Of a stretch of DNA of 43,506 bases, positions 9,251 through 18,799 are shown one piece after another. A model generated the notes under the pieces. That model searched no databases, was not told the origin of the DNA, and was given only the letters and a program-made list of their open reading frames with translations. A program made the translations under genes and the position numbers. The DNA comes from Orenia metallireducens (GTDB taxonomy: Bacteria; Bacillota; Halanaerobiia; Halobacteroidales; Halobacteroidaceae), in the NCBI RefSeq assembly GCF_003001995.1, contig NZ_PVNB01000032.1:1-43506 (forward strand). Direction: 5' to 3'. Positions within the stretch are counted from its first letter, which is position 1. Each line of letters opens with the position of its first letter.

Positions 9251-10207
9251 TTAACCTTTTATTATCTTATAATTCCCCAATCCAAAAACTGTATTCTTGC
9301 CAATATGAGTGTACTGTCCCAATATTAGATATGGTAAAAACTCTGCCAGTTCTCCTTGATATTCTAGTTCTCCTATTACTCCATACATCTTTATTCTTTG
9401 TTTTTGTTTATTTGAATATCGCTCCCAATCTTCCCACTTAGTATGATCTTTGACTAATTTAATACCCTTAGCTCTTTCTAAGTATTCAGCAAACTTGATA
9501 TCCAATTTCTCTTTTCCATAAAAATGACTTAACTCAGATATCCTTCTAAATAAATTCTTCATTAAAGGATAAAACTCTATCTTATTAAGATAGTCTCCTT
9601 TATGTTTGAGTAACATTGGTGTAATTAATTTCAATCGTAAATGCTTATCAGATAGATTCTGCTCTAAATTACTAACATCATCCTTTTTAATCTTTAGCTC
9701 TGAATTATGAACCATATTTGCATATTCAGAATAGATACGTTCTGCTTTGCCAGTTAAATCATTGATATTCCAAATTTCTGATAGTATAAACTTACCTCTA
9801 CCTAACCCTATCCCTTGATTCTGTAGATACTTCCAACTTTCAATAATATAAGGCAAGAATTGATTAGTGTAGCCAAATAGATTAAGATTAAATCTAATTT
9901 CTTGACCTGAATAAAAGACTTGTTGTCCGTTAGTCTTGGGTTCAAAGATAAAGGGGCGTGGTTTGTGGTTGAAACGGTTTGAAGTATTATCTTTTTCTTC
10001 TTCTGTTAAATGCGGATTAAACAGCTGAGAATAAGGACACATTTCATTGAGATTACAATCTTTACACTCTTCTTGCTTGATATTACAAGATAACTTCTTT
10101 AAAGCATTACCAAAAGCACCCCGGAATGTTGAACCGGGATGTAATGGTAATTTTATTGTTTGAGTTGCAATTAATGTAATTGTTAGTTGAGTAATTGGTA
10201 GTTGCAT
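9251..10207 (-). CDS. cas6: CRISPR endoribonuclease Cas6 (type I-D)
   Basis: Cas6 cuts the long array transcript within each repeat to give crRNAs with an 8-nt repeat-derived 5' handle (here probably ACTGAAAG). The 318-aa protein shows HPGSTFRGAFGNALKKL near residues 22-38, a cysteine cluster CNIKQEECKDCNLNEMC (~42-58) as in Cas6 proteins of I-D and III systems, LGRGKFILSEI mid-protein, and a C-terminal glycine-rich loop THIGKNTVFGLGNYKI that fits the RAMP fold. It is the last gene of the effector operon, 11 nt after csc1 with AGGAGGG before its ATG, and directly precedes leader 1. Confidence 0.88.
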   Translation of the reverse strand: MQLPITQLTITLIATQTIKLPLHPGSTFRGAFGNALKKLSCNIKQEECKDCNLNEMCPYSQLFNPHLTEEEKDNTSNRFNHKPRPFIFEPKTNGQQVFYSGQEIRFNLNLFGYTNQFLPYIIESWKYLQNQGIGLGRGKFILSEIWNINDLTGKAERIYSEYANMVHNSELKIKKDDVSNLEQNLSDKHLRLKLITPMLLKHKGDYLNKIEFYPLMKNLFRRISELSHFYGKEKLDIKFAEYLERAKGIKLVKDHTKWEDWERYSNKQKQRIKMYGVIGELEYQGELAEFLPYLILGQYTHIGKNTVFGLGNYKIIKG

Positions 10208-10218
10208 AGCTAACCCTC

Positions 10219-10998
10219 CTAGTCTAATCCTAAATATTTATCCACAAAAAACTTAGGCAGATTAATTTTATTCAAATCCTTGAAATCTAAATCCCATCTA
10301 TAATTATCACCTAGCTTGGTCTTACCTTTAAGTAAAATGTACCTTTGAGTTAACGTCATAATACTATAATAATTAAAATTATCTACTTCATTATGATTAA
10401 CTTGAATTGGTAAAAATAGCTCTGCTTCTTCTTCAATTAAATCTCCTTTAACTATATCAGACATCTCTTGAATCTGAAACATAGTTCTCTTTTTACCCAT
10501 ATAGAAGGTTTGTCCACTATAGTATTTCTCAAGATAGTCCTTATCAGTTGAAAAAGCTATCGTTAAGAAATAATTATTAGTAAGCATTGATTCTATATTA
10601 CCAAACTTAGGCAATTTATTATTATCTTGTACTCCTGCATTTGTTTCATCAATCGAATTAAAGTCATTAATATCAGAATTATCTCGATTCTTATTCCAAA
10701 GGTCTATCTTCTTTTCCTCTTTACACTTCTTCTTATCTATTATATAAGCACAAGTAAAATATCTACCATTAGGTAATTTATATCTATTATTAAACTCATA
10801 TTCATCTGGAACAATGCCTTTTTCTATCTGTAATTTCTTATCTCCAATCAATTCATTCTCTCTAGTTAAACCTGCATAAACCATCTGTTCAGTCAAAAAG
10901 GGATGAGTTTTGTATTCAGAGCCAAAATCAGATGCTATATTCAAAAATCTACCACAATTTTTAATTATAATAGCCCTACCATAAACTACTTTATCCAA
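10219..10998 (-). CDS. csc1: Type I-D Cascade subunit Csc1 (Cas5 family)
   Basis: A 259-aa protein, expected to cap the crRNA 5' handle in the type I-D effector. The N-terminus (SDFGSEYKTHPFLTEQMVYAGL, ~24-45) matches the Csc1 pattern in which an early E/T-x-P-F/L motif precedes an aromatic helix. Residues ~92-125 are a lysine/asparagine-rich, probably disordered insertion. The position between csc2 and cas6 is canonical for I-D. The start is TTG at 10996-10998, behind AGGGGGTGA. Identification is from weak motif resemblance plus gene order. Confidence 0.78.
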   Translation of the reverse strand: MDKVVYGRAIIIKNCGRFLNIASDFGSEYKTHPFLTEQMVYAGLTRENELIGDKKLQIEKGIVPDEYEFNNRYKLPNGRYFTCAYIIDKKKCKEEKKIDLWNKNRDNSDINDFNSIDETNAGVQDNNKLPKFGNIESMLTNNYFLTIAFSTDKDYLEKYYSGQTFYMGKKRTMFQIQEMSDIVKGDLIEEEAELFLPIQVNHNEVDNFNYYSIMTLTQRYILLKGKTKLGDNYRWDLDFKDLNKINLPKFFVDKYLGLD

Positions 10999-11010
10999 TT
11001 AACTCACCCC

Positions 11011-11976
11011 CTACTTAATTAATTCATCAAAATACTTTTTAAACTCTCCCTCAAATTTATCTTCTAATTCTTCAATCTCACTATTTTCATATATAGAATT
11101 TCCTTCAAATTTAATTAACTCCTTAAAATTATCAACTTTAATTTCATCTATTTCCTTAGCCTGTTCTAATATATCTAATACTGAAAATTTAGGATGACCA
11201 TTACCTATAGCCCAAATCCTAGTCTGGAACTTTCCATTTCTAGCACTATATTTTCCATAACCATGATTATCAGCCCAGCGAATTGCCTTTAAGTAGGAAG
11301 CTACATCAAATAAAGTAGCTCTCTCTATCATCACTATAAAAGGAAAGTATACTCCTGCCTTTACTGTTTCATAATAATGAAAGTTAGAGGAAGTAGCCTT
11401 TGAACTATCTTCTGCTACTTGATTTCCTATCTTCATACCATTAATTGCTTCATCATTAACAATACAGTCATCATCTGTCTGAATGGAATAAGTATCAAAA
11501 CTTCTCACACGAGAGAAATTCTTTTTACCACTATTAGAATTCCAACCACCAAATAATGAGCAATTTGGGCAAGCTATGCATAAACTTTGAGGAATTATAC
11601 ACTCATTCCCAAATAATACTTTCCATTGTTTATTAAAATCATCTGCTTTAATAAATTGTTTAACTTTCTTATTATCTTTATATGTATCTTCTTTAACGAA
11701 TTCATTGATTTTATTTCTAATTAGATTAATATGTCCTCTTCTTTCAATTCCTTCCTGCTTTCTAGCAATAAATTCTGCTCTTACTCCATCCTTTTTCCCA
11801 AGCAGACCCTCCACCTTATCTACATAAGTCTCATTTCCTTCTCCATCATGAGAAACAGGTAAAAAATTACCTACTGTTCTCTTCATACCTACAATTGTAA
11901 CCACAGGTGAATTCCCTAATTGTGACTCTTCTCCTACCTTTAATAAACTCTCAATATTATTAAATTTTAAATCCAT
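11011..11976 (-). CDS. csc2: Type I-D Cascade backbone subunit Csc2 (Cas7 family)
   Basis: The 321-aa Cas7-type RAMP that should polymerise along the crRNA. The diagnostic stretch is CIACPNCSLFGGW (~133-145), the C-x2-C-P-x-C-x2-F-G motif of Csc2. RHGHINLIRNKI-like basic residues and GKYSARNGKFQTRIW follow the Cas7 pattern of a basic palm and thumb. Cas7 proteins impose the every-sixth-nucleotide flip on the crRNA, which matters for the pseudo-spacer match at 19121-19136. It lies 12 nt before csc1, with a G-rich AGGGGGAT ribosome site before its ATG. Confidence 0.85.
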   Translation of the reverse strand: MDLKFNNIESLLKVGEESQLGNSPVVTIVGMKRTVGNFLPVSHDGEGNETYVDKVEGLLGKKDGVRAEFIARKQEGIERRGHINLIRNKINEFVKEDTYKDNKKVKQFIKADDFNKQWKVLFGNECIIPQSLCIACPNCSLFGGWNSNSGKKNFSRVRSFDTYSIQTDDDCIVNDEAINGMKIGNQVAEDSSKATSSNFHYYETVKAGVYFPFIVMIERATLFDVASYLKAIRWADNHGYGKYSARNGKFQTRIWAIGNGHPKFSVLDILEQAKEIDEIKVDNFKELIKFEGNSIYENSEIEELEDKFEGEFKKYFDELIK

Positions 11977-11992
11977 ATTATTTATCCCCCTT

Positions 11993-12577
11993 TTATTTTT
12001 TAGACTTCTTATAATAACTAGTATTATTTAATAATACTTCTTTAGCTATCTCAAAATTCTTTTCAAAGTCATAATTCATATCTTCAAATTTCTGTTTTAT
12101 CTTATTTAATTTATCTGAATCTTTCACCTGATTAATTTCATCTTCTTTATAAATTTCTATATTTAAATTAATTTCTTCAACTAAAGAGTATAATGGATAT
12201 AGAAATTCAGTAATCCATCCAAATAAACTCCTTTTTAAATAAAGTAGATTACTCTTTTTAGATAATACTTTTTCATTCTTTACCACGCTCTTTTTAATCT
12301 CTTCTGTTATTTCTGCTATCTTCTTCTTATCCTTATCATAAAATCCCTTAGCTGAATGAAGTATCTTAGTAGACCACTCCCTATAACCTGCTAATACATC
12401 CTTACCCTCTTCAGCATCATACTTTAAAATCTTCTTAATTAATAATCTAGGATATTTCTCAAATTCAGTTGGTGCTTTATGAAAGTTTTTAGGAAATACT
12501 CCACTAATTAAAACAAGTTGCGAAAATAAATCTTCAGTAAAAGCTTTTAACTTCTGAGTATCAATCTTTTGTCCCAT
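11993..12577 (-). CDS. cas11d: Predicted internal ORF for the small subunit Cas11d (same frame as cas10d)
   Basis: In-frame ATG at 12575-12577, preceded by GAAAGGAAGTGG, would give a 194-aa helical protein beginning MGQKIDTQKLKAFTEDLFSQ. In studied type I-D systems the small subunit is translated from an internal start near the 3' end of cas10d, and no separate small-subunit gene is present here. The ribosome-site-like sequence and the size fit; expression is inferred. Confidence 0.6.
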   Translation of the reverse strand: MGQKIDTQKLKAFTEDLFSQLVLISGVFPKNFHKAPTEFEKYPRLLIKKILKYDAEEGKDVLAGYREWSTKILHSAKGFYDKDKKKIAEITEEIKKSVVKNEKVLSKKSNLLYLKRSLFGWITEFLYPLYSLVEEINLNIEIYKEDEINQVKDSDKLNKIKQKFEDMNYDFEKNFEIAKEVLLNNTSYYKKSKK

Positions 12578-15115
12578 AAAATCCACTTCCTTTCTAATTT
12601 TATTTGAAATCTTGATTAATGGAAATAAATTTGGTGAAGAAACTTTTCTATTCCAAATATTGCTTAAATTATTATAATTTGAACCTTTATTATCACCTAA
12701 TAATTCTCTATAAATTTTAGATATAGTTATTAAAGGCAAATTCTCTAAATCTCTTGCTAATTTCAATCTCTTTTTAAAAGCATTTTCTTGTCTATCCATA
12801 AATGTTCTACCACTTACACTTTGTGGATTAATTAATTTCCAGGCAACTTCAGTTAACAGTTCATATTCTTTTAAAGAATCTTCTTTTCGTTTATCCTTAT
12901 AATAGAAAAAGTTTTCTTTATTAATTTCATCTGTTAACTTTGGAGTAGATAAATAATAAAAACTCCCCTTTACTCCAGCTAAACTCGATAAGAAACTAAG
13001 CATAGAATAAACTGACACTCTATTTTGGGAAAACTTCTTCTGAATTCCATCTGACCTATTTAAGGCATAAGGTAAAACAAAAGTATATAGCTTATTCTGA
13101 CCTTGTCCCAAACTAAAGATATGTGTATTAACCTTATCATTCTGCTGACCATTCTTATACCAACTCCAAATTGTAGGAGGTACTTTAACTGGTTTCTCTT
13201 TTTTATTCTCTTTATCACTATCTATTAATTCTTGCAATAAATCATCTACATCAGGGCTTTTTCCCTCTGAGTTCTCCTGTTCTAATTCTCCTATAGAATC
13301 ATTTATCATTTCATGAGTATAAACACTAGGCTTTTGCGTACAGTAATAAAGAGAATTTAAAATTCCTTGAATCTTATTAATTCTTTCTTGTGGAATTTGA
13401 CCATAAAAGAAAACTAAATTTCTTTTTTCAGGAAATACATTACCTGAATAGTATGAACCAAGATATTTTAGCTTTAACCATAGATAAATCCCACAACTAA
13501 CACATATTTTTTTATGATTTTCTATTGTTGCCTCTTGATTAACAAATTTAAATGATTCAAAACCTGTAATTACATTTCTCGCAATAATATGAGTACTCTT
13601 TTTAAAACAAATAAAACATTTATTTTTACTATTATTCTTATTTAATGCTATACTTTGAGTTAACTGTGGAAAAATTATTTTACTATAACTTTCTCTTTCT
13701 ATATCTATAAGTAAAGTAACTTTCTCTGCGATTTTACAGCTTTTTATAGAATCTAATAGTTTTTCTTTTATACTTTCTGGAACAGAACTTTTAATTTCTA
13801 AATAATCATTAAAAATCACTTTATAAATAGAATTTTGCTTAAAAAATTCTTTAAAAAAGTTCTCCATATCACTTATATTAATAGCAAAATAATCTAAAAA
13901 TTCTTTTGTCTCATTTAATTCTTTAACAATTTCCCAACAATTAGCAACTGAATTCATTATCTCTATTATTAATTCTTCCTTCTTATCACTCTTTTTAAGA
14001 CTATCAACAAACCTCTGTAAAAAATTTAATAATTCTATACTATATCTTTCAGTTTCAAAATAATATTTTATATACTTGCTGTATTCTCCTTTAGGTTTCT
14101 TAGTTAATTCATTAACTTCTAATAAATCAAATTTATTTTTCAATTTTTTTAATTGTGATATTAATTTTTGATTAGAACTTATTTTAATAAATAACTCAAC
14201 TATACTAACAAAATTATTTTCTTCTTTAACTTGTTTAATAAAATTTATTATGCAATTATTCAAGTCTACTTCTATTAATTTATCTTTCATTTCTTTAAAA
14301 TCTAATTTATCATTTAAATAATTTTTAATAACTTTCTTATCTTTGGCTTTAATCTTATTATTATAACTAATGACTTTAACAAGTAAATCAAATTTAAAAT
14401 CAGTATCATAATTAAATTCGACTACATCTTTAAATAATTCAATATCAGTAATCTCATTATTAATTAACAATTTAGATATAAAAGATTGTAAACTCTGATT
14501 TTCATAATTCATAGTACTCACATTAAAATATTGAGTAAATAACTTGAAATTATCCTCAATAGTGTAATTGGCTTTACCTTTTTCAATCATATTTTTCTTA
14601 AATTCTTCTTCTAAAAATTTAGGTAATATTGTAAGGGGTAACGATAAATAATTATATCCTTGACATAAAAGCAAATTATCAATTTTACCATATATTCCTC
14701 TCTCTAAATCCTCATCGGCAAAAAATAACTCTTCCAGATTCTCTGCAAAATAATCTTTAAAATCCTTTTCCAACTCTTCTAAAGAAAATTTCTCTATATC
14801 ATCCTGTTTTACTATATAATAAAAATTCTCTAAATCATTATAAACTAACTCTATCTTACCATCATCCTTTTTCTTCTCTTCATAGAGTCTTAATAACAAC
14901 TTACTAATATAGTCATTAAATAAAACATTACCTATAAAGACCTCTTCCCTTTCTGATACTGCATTAAATAATCTAAAGACAACATAATTATCAAACTTTT
15001 GATACTGACCATTATTTCTTATAAACTCTGAAATAAAATCTAAATTCTGCTCTTCCATCTCATCAAATTTGGCTTTAATATTTTCTCTTATTAACCCTAT
15101 AGAACTCTCTGTCAC
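11993..15115 (-). CDS. cas10d: Type I-D large subunit Cas10d (Csc3), without its HD domain
   Basis: A 1040-aa Cas10-family subunit, expected to recognise the PAM and hold the R-loop. Zinc-ribbon cysteines CFIC (~498-501) and CVSC (~538-541) sit mid-protein. The C-terminal ~200 residues are helix-rich and probably the small-subunit-like domain. No GGDD cyclase motif is seen, as in other Cas10d. Family members usually begin with an HD nuclease domain; here that activity is the separate gene upstream (cas3''), and the protein lacks any H-x-x-x-H...HD signature. The GTG start overlaps the cas3'' stop (GTGA), with AGGAGGTG upstream, so translation is coupled. Middle residues are very lysine/asparagine rich. 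Confidence 0.83.
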   Translation of the reverse strand: MTESSIGLIRENIKAKFDEMEEQNLDFISEFIRNNGQYQKFDNYVVFRLFNAVSEREEVFIGNVLFNDYISKLLLRLYEEKKKDDGKIELVYNDLENFYYIVKQDDIEKFSLEELEKDFKDYFAENLEELFFADEDLERGIYGKIDNLLLCQGYNYLSLPLTILPKFLEEEFKKNMIEKGKANYTIEDNFKLFTQYFNVSTMNYENQSLQSFISKLLINNEITDIELFKDVVEFNYDTDFKFDLLVKVISYNNKIKAKDKKVIKNYLNDKLDFKEMKDKLIEVDLNNCIINFIKQVKEENNFVSIVELFIKISSNQKLISQLKKLKNKFDLLEVNELTKKPKGEYSKYIKYYFETERYSIELLNFLQRFVDSLKKSDKKEELIIEIMNSVANCWEIVKELNETKEFLDYFAINISDMENFFKEFFKQNSIYKVIFNDYLEIKSSVPESIKEKLLDSIKSCKIAEKVTLLIDIERESYSKIIFPQLTQSIALNKNNSKNKCFICFKKSTHIIARNVITGFESFKFVNQEATIENHKKICVSCGIYLWLKLKYLGSYYSGNVFPEKRNLVFFYGQIPQERINKIQGILNSLYYCTQKPSVYTHEMINDSIGELEQENSEGKSPDVDDLLQELIDSDKENKKEKPVKVPPTIWSWYKNGQQNDKVNTHIFSLGQGQNKLYTFVLPYALNRSDGIQKKFSQNRVSVYSMLSFLSSLAGVKGSFYYLSTPKLTDEINKENFFYYKDKRKEDSLKEYELLTEVAWKLINPQSVSGRTFMDRQENAFKKRLKLARDLENLPLITISKIYRELLGDNKGSNYNNLSNIWNRKVSSPNLFPLIKISNKIRKEVDFMGQKIDTQKLKAFTEDLFSQLVLISGVFPKNFHKAPTEFEKYPRLLIKKILKYDAEEGKDVLAGYREWSTKILHSAKGFYDKDKKKIAEITEEIKKSVVKNEKVLSKKSNLLYLKRSLFGWITEFLYPLYSLVEEINLNIEIYKEDEINQVKDSDKLNKIKQKFEDMNYDFEKNFEIAKEVLLNNTSYYKKSKK

Positions 15116-15846
15116 AAATTCACACCTCCTAGCGTCAACTTTAAAATCTCTTTTAAAGCATCTGTCATTCTAGCTTCTTTTTCTTTCTCAGCAACTAAAG
15201 CTTCATCAGCAAAGTATTCTTCAATAAAACCTAAAATAGATTCATTATCACTCAATTCTTTTATTTTCTTTCGATAGTCAACACCTTTTGCCAATGAATA
15301 GGAATGAATTAAATCCGCTAATACAATAAAACCACCTGCTGGATGATATTCAAATAATAAATCTGTTAAAGTAATCCTACTCTGTTCTTCTGGGGAAAAC
15401 TCAGTCCAATACTTTTTAACTTTATATTTATATTCATCTTCATCAACTTTACTCAGAAAAAATAGACCATGATGACTAACTGCAAAAGCAAGAATATCTT
15501 CCAATACTTCCTCAGAATAATCTAATTCTAAATCCAAATGAGCTAAAATCTTATCCCAGTTAGATTTAATATCATCTATATAATCTAAAGTCTTAACTTC
15601 GTGCTTAAGATAATTTTTTGACTCTCCTTTTAAAACCTGTTGAAACTCTTTATTCTTCTTTCCTATATCATGTAAATAACCTGCTATTTTCATAACCTTC
15701 TTCTTATCATCATCTAAATCTACTTTTTCTAAAAGATAGCTTAAAATCTTATAAACTCCCCATGAATGACCTTCTAAAGAAACATCTGCTCCCTCAGCAA
15801 CATAATCTTCTGATTTAGCTAGTTTATCAATTGTAAATATGCTCAT
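15112..15846 (-). CDS. cas3'': Stand-alone HD nuclease Cas3''
   Basis: A 244-aa HD-superfamily nuclease, the likely DNA-cleaving enzyme of the system. Metal ligands are visible: GHSWG (His27), GYLHDIGK (His59-Asp60), KHEVKTLDY (His82) and SHHG (His125-His126). The family shreds single-stranded DNA exposed by the helicase Cas3'. It overlaps cas3' by 4 nt (ATGA) and cas10d by 4 nt (GTGA), so all three are translationally coupled. In most described I-D loci the HD domain is fused to Cas10d; a free HD protein is the notable difference here. Confidence 0.88.
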   Translation of the reverse strand: MSIFTIDKLAKSEDYVAEGADVSLEGHSWGVYKILSYLLEKVDLDDDKKKVMKIAGYLHDIGKKNKEFQQVLKGESKNYLKHEVKTLDYIDDIKSNWDKILAHLDLELDYSEEVLEDILAFAVSHHGLFFLSKVDEDEYKYKVKKYWTEFSPEEQSRITLTDLLFEYHPAGGFIVLADLIHSYSLAKGVDYRKKIKELSDNESILGFIEEYFADEALVAEKEKEARMTDALKEILKLTLGGVNL

Positions 15847-18773
15847 AATAACTCACCTTCTTTCTGAGCATTAATCAGTCTTTTATATAAGTAAAATAAA
15901 GCTCCATTGATATTCTCTAATAGAACAATTCCTCTAGGATTTCTTCCTTTATGTTCTTCGTTTAATTGATTTTCATAAGTAGTATCATCAACTATGATTT
16001 CACCATAATCAAATATTCTATTCTCTTGTAGCCACTTCATATAATTTTTTTGCTCATCTTCATTTCCAGCTAAGAATAAGAAAAATTGATTAGGAATATT
16101 TAACCTTCTATCTTCAACCATTACTGCGCCACTATCTTTATGTAAAAATATATCTCCAAATCCTAGTACAAATCTGTAGCTATCAGTTAATAAATAATTT
16201 AACATTGCTTGGTCATAGTCTTCTAAATTTTGATACTTATCACTACTAACAAATTTTTTGCCTATATCTCTAAAACTCTTTTCTTTCCTTAAAAATTGCC
16301 CCTCATATCTCTTGCAAATTCCCTCTCTTACATAAGGCTTTAACATTCCTTCTTCTTTAACAAACATTAATTTACTATGTTTAAGAGTAGAGTTAATATC
16401 CACATAAACATCCTCGCTATCTTTATAACTCATCCAAATCAGGCTATCAAAGCTCTTATCAGTATAAGCAATTTCAAAAGGAGAGTCAGAATCTAATAGA
16501 TCTCCATTTCCCAAAAATCTTAAAATATAAAATGGGTTTTTAGTTACTCCACCTTTTAATGAAACTGATGGCATAGTTCCTCGTAATCCATAATTTAAAT
16601 TAACTTCTGCTCTTAACTTATCACCTAAATCTTTGATATTTTTATCTAGTTGATTGTTTAGTTCTTTACCAATTCTCCCTAAATTCTGATTAATAATATA
16701 ATGATATGCTTTCAAAAACTCTTCATCTTCAATTCCTTTAATTTCTTTAAATATACCTTTGATTTTTTCTGTAAATTTCCCTCTCGATATTTGTTTTTTA
16801 TCTCCCAAACTAGTATTAATTTTTACATAGCTATCATCAGATACGAATAACTTTACTTCACTATCTTTTCCACTTCTTCCGGCTCGTCCAAATCGCTGTA
16901 AAAACGAAGCTACATTAGTCTCTTCTGTAATCAATAAATCACAATTAAAATCAACCCCAACCTCTACCGCAGATGTAGATAATAGAATCTTTTTCTTATA
17001 ATCAGCTTGATTAAAAAATTCCATTAACCCTTCTCTTACATAGTTAGACATACTACCTGTATATAAAACTACTAAAACATCCTTATTCTCTTTCCAGTTA
17101 GCAATATAACGCAGAACCTTAACCTCTTTAATCCAAGAATTATCAAATTCATCTCCTAAAATCTCTTTAAAGATATCAACCTCAAACTCTACCTCTTTAA
17201 TATCTTCAAAAACCTCTTCAAATTCATCTTTTGCTTTTACATCTTTTAACTTTAACTCTCTAATTAGTTTATTAGCTAATTTAGGACTATAATTAAAATA
17301 CTTCTTATCATCAACAACTTTAATTGTTTTAATATCAAAATAATTATCTTTACATTCTATAGTAAACTTTTCTTTGTTTTCTATTTGATTAATAAAAATA
17401 TCTTTAATCCTATCTATAGCAGTTTTAACTTTACTTAAAACTATTTTTTTATCATCATAGATAGATATATCCCTATCTATTCTTAAACTATTATAAATTT
17501 CTTTTACATAATTATCTCCAGCTATCTTCTCTTCCAAATTATCAATCAAGTCTCCATCTTCTCTAGCAGACTGTTCAATTACCTTCTCAAATCTATTATA
17601 GCCCTCTTCTAAATAATCGGAAATTATAGCAAATACTTGTTCATTATTTAAATCTAATTCTATGTCAGCTTTAGTAATCTCTAAATATTCCCTTACTAAA
17701 ATATTATCAAGTAATACATCCAAACTATCTTCACTTTTCAATAATTCTTCTATCTCTTTATTCTTCTCTTCCTCTTTAATATTCTCTAATAACTTATTAA
17801 TGCTAATTTTAACACTATTAATAGTAAATCGTTCTATATCTTCCTTTGATAGACTATCTGTATCTATCCCTTCAGTATTACTGTAAAATAACTGATGAGC
17901 AATCTTAGCAGAATTTAAAATAGCTACACTACTTAATTTTTCATCAACTTCCACTACATCTTCTTTTAAACTTTTTTCAAATAATTCACCACTAAATTCA
18001 TCTTCTTTATTTATTATTTTTAAATCTATATTTCCACAATTTGATTTACCCGTTATTTCATCAATATTATCTTTATTTTTGTATATATTTTTCAATGATT
18101 CATTAGCAGTTGCAGTTAAAATATGATATCTCTGTCCCCTTTTACTGTTCTCTTCCTTACTAATCATCTCAGCTAACTTCTTCATCCTATCAATTAAAAA
18201 GATAAGGTTATTAAGCACCAATCCTGTAAACAAATGTGCTTCATCAATTACTACCTCATCAACTTGAGCTAGCCCATAAATTAAAAATGAGCTATACTTA
18301 ATATTTTTGTTAAAGAACCAATAAATCGAATCGGGAGTAGCAATAATTATTTTCTTATTTAGTGCTTTTATTACCTGACCTCTACTCATACCACCTTTTA
18401 TCTCGGTTACTTCATCTTCTAGCTCATATTCTTTGGCTAATTTATCCATTACTCCCTTCTGGTCTTGTAATAAAGCACGTGTTGGATAAAGTAATAGTAT
18501 TTTATCTATTGCACCATCTTTAACTTTATAAAATAAAGGTATAGCATGAGATAAAGTCTTACCAGCAGAAGTTCCAGCAGTCAACAGTATCTCTTCATTA
18601 TTCATTATCCTTTTAAATGTTTCATGCTGATGACTATAAGGTAAAAAATCAGCCTTTTTCCCATCTTTACTCATATATTTTTGAAAATAATTAATTAATG
18701 GCTTAGTTTCTTTAGTGATATCTTCTTCTTTACAACTGTCTATCTTATTCTTCTTAACAGTTACTTCTATCAT
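15843..18773 (-). CDS. cas3': CRISPR helicase Cas3' (type I-D)
   Basis: A 976-aa superfamily-2 helicase that unwinds target DNA after Cascade binding. Motif Q-like YSHQ (~46-49), Walker A AGTSAGKT (66-73), DEAH box VVIDEAHLF (177-180), motif III TATA (~220-223), then after a ~400-residue charged, helix-rich insertion the C-terminal helicase half with STSAVEVGVDFNCD and QRFGRAGRSGKD (motifs V and VI). No HD domain; it is supplied by the next gene. The start ATG at 18771-18773 follows AAAGGAGAG. It is the first clear cas gene of the effector operon, 26 nt after the OrfA-like gene. Confidence 0.9.
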   Translation of the reverse strand: MIEVTVKKNKIDSCKEEDITKETKPLINYFQKYMSKDGKKADFLPYSHQHETFKRIMNNEEILLTAGTSAGKTLSHAIPLFYKVKDGAIDKILLLYPTRALLQDQKGVMDKLAKEYELEDEVTEIKGGMSRGQVIKALNKKIIIATPDSIYWFFNKNIKYSSFLIYGLAQVDEVVIDEAHLFTGLVLNNLIFLIDRMKKLAEMISKEENSKRGQRYHILTATANESLKNIYKNKDNIDEITGKSNCGNIDLKIINKEDEFSGELFEKSLKEDVVEVDEKLSSVAILNSAKIAHQLFYSNTEGIDTDSLSKEDIERFTINSVKISINKLLENIKEEEKNKEIEELLKSEDSLDVLLDNILVREYLEITKADIELDLNNEQVFAIISDYLEEGYNRFEKVIEQSAREDGDLIDNLEEKIAGDNYVKEIYNSLRIDRDISIYDDKKIVLSKVKTAIDRIKDIFINQIENKEKFTIECKDNYFDIKTIKVVDDKKYFNYSPKLANKLIRELKLKDVKAKDEFEEVFEDIKEVEFEVDIFKEILGDEFDNSWIKEVKVLRYIANWKENKDVLVVLYTGSMSNYVREGLMEFFNQADYKKKILLSTSAVEVGVDFNCDLLITEETNVASFLQRFGRAGRSGKDSEVKLFVSDDSYVKINTSLGDKKQISRGKFTEKIKGIFKEIKGIEDEEFLKAYHYIINQNLGRIGKELNNQLDKNIKDLGDKLRAEVNLNYGLRGTMPSVSLKGGVTKNPFYILRFLGNGDLLDSDSPFEIAYTDKSFDSLIWMSYKDSEDVYVDINSTLKHSKLMFVKEEGMLKPYVREGICKRYEGQFLRKEKSFRDIGKKFVSSDKYQNLEDYDQAMLNYLLTDSYRFVLGFGDIFLHKDSGAVMVEDRRLNIPNQFFLFLAGNEDEQKNYMKWLQENRIFDYGEIIVDDTTYENQLNEEHKGRNPRGIVLLENINGALFYLYKRLINAQKEGELL

Positions 18774-18799
18774 CTATTCTCTCCTTTCCATAAATCCGC

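Noticed and set aside
11993-15115. Calling the 1040-aa protein a type III Cas10 with cyclase
   Set aside because: No GGDD motif, and Csc2, Csc1 and Cas3' neighbours place it in type I-D.
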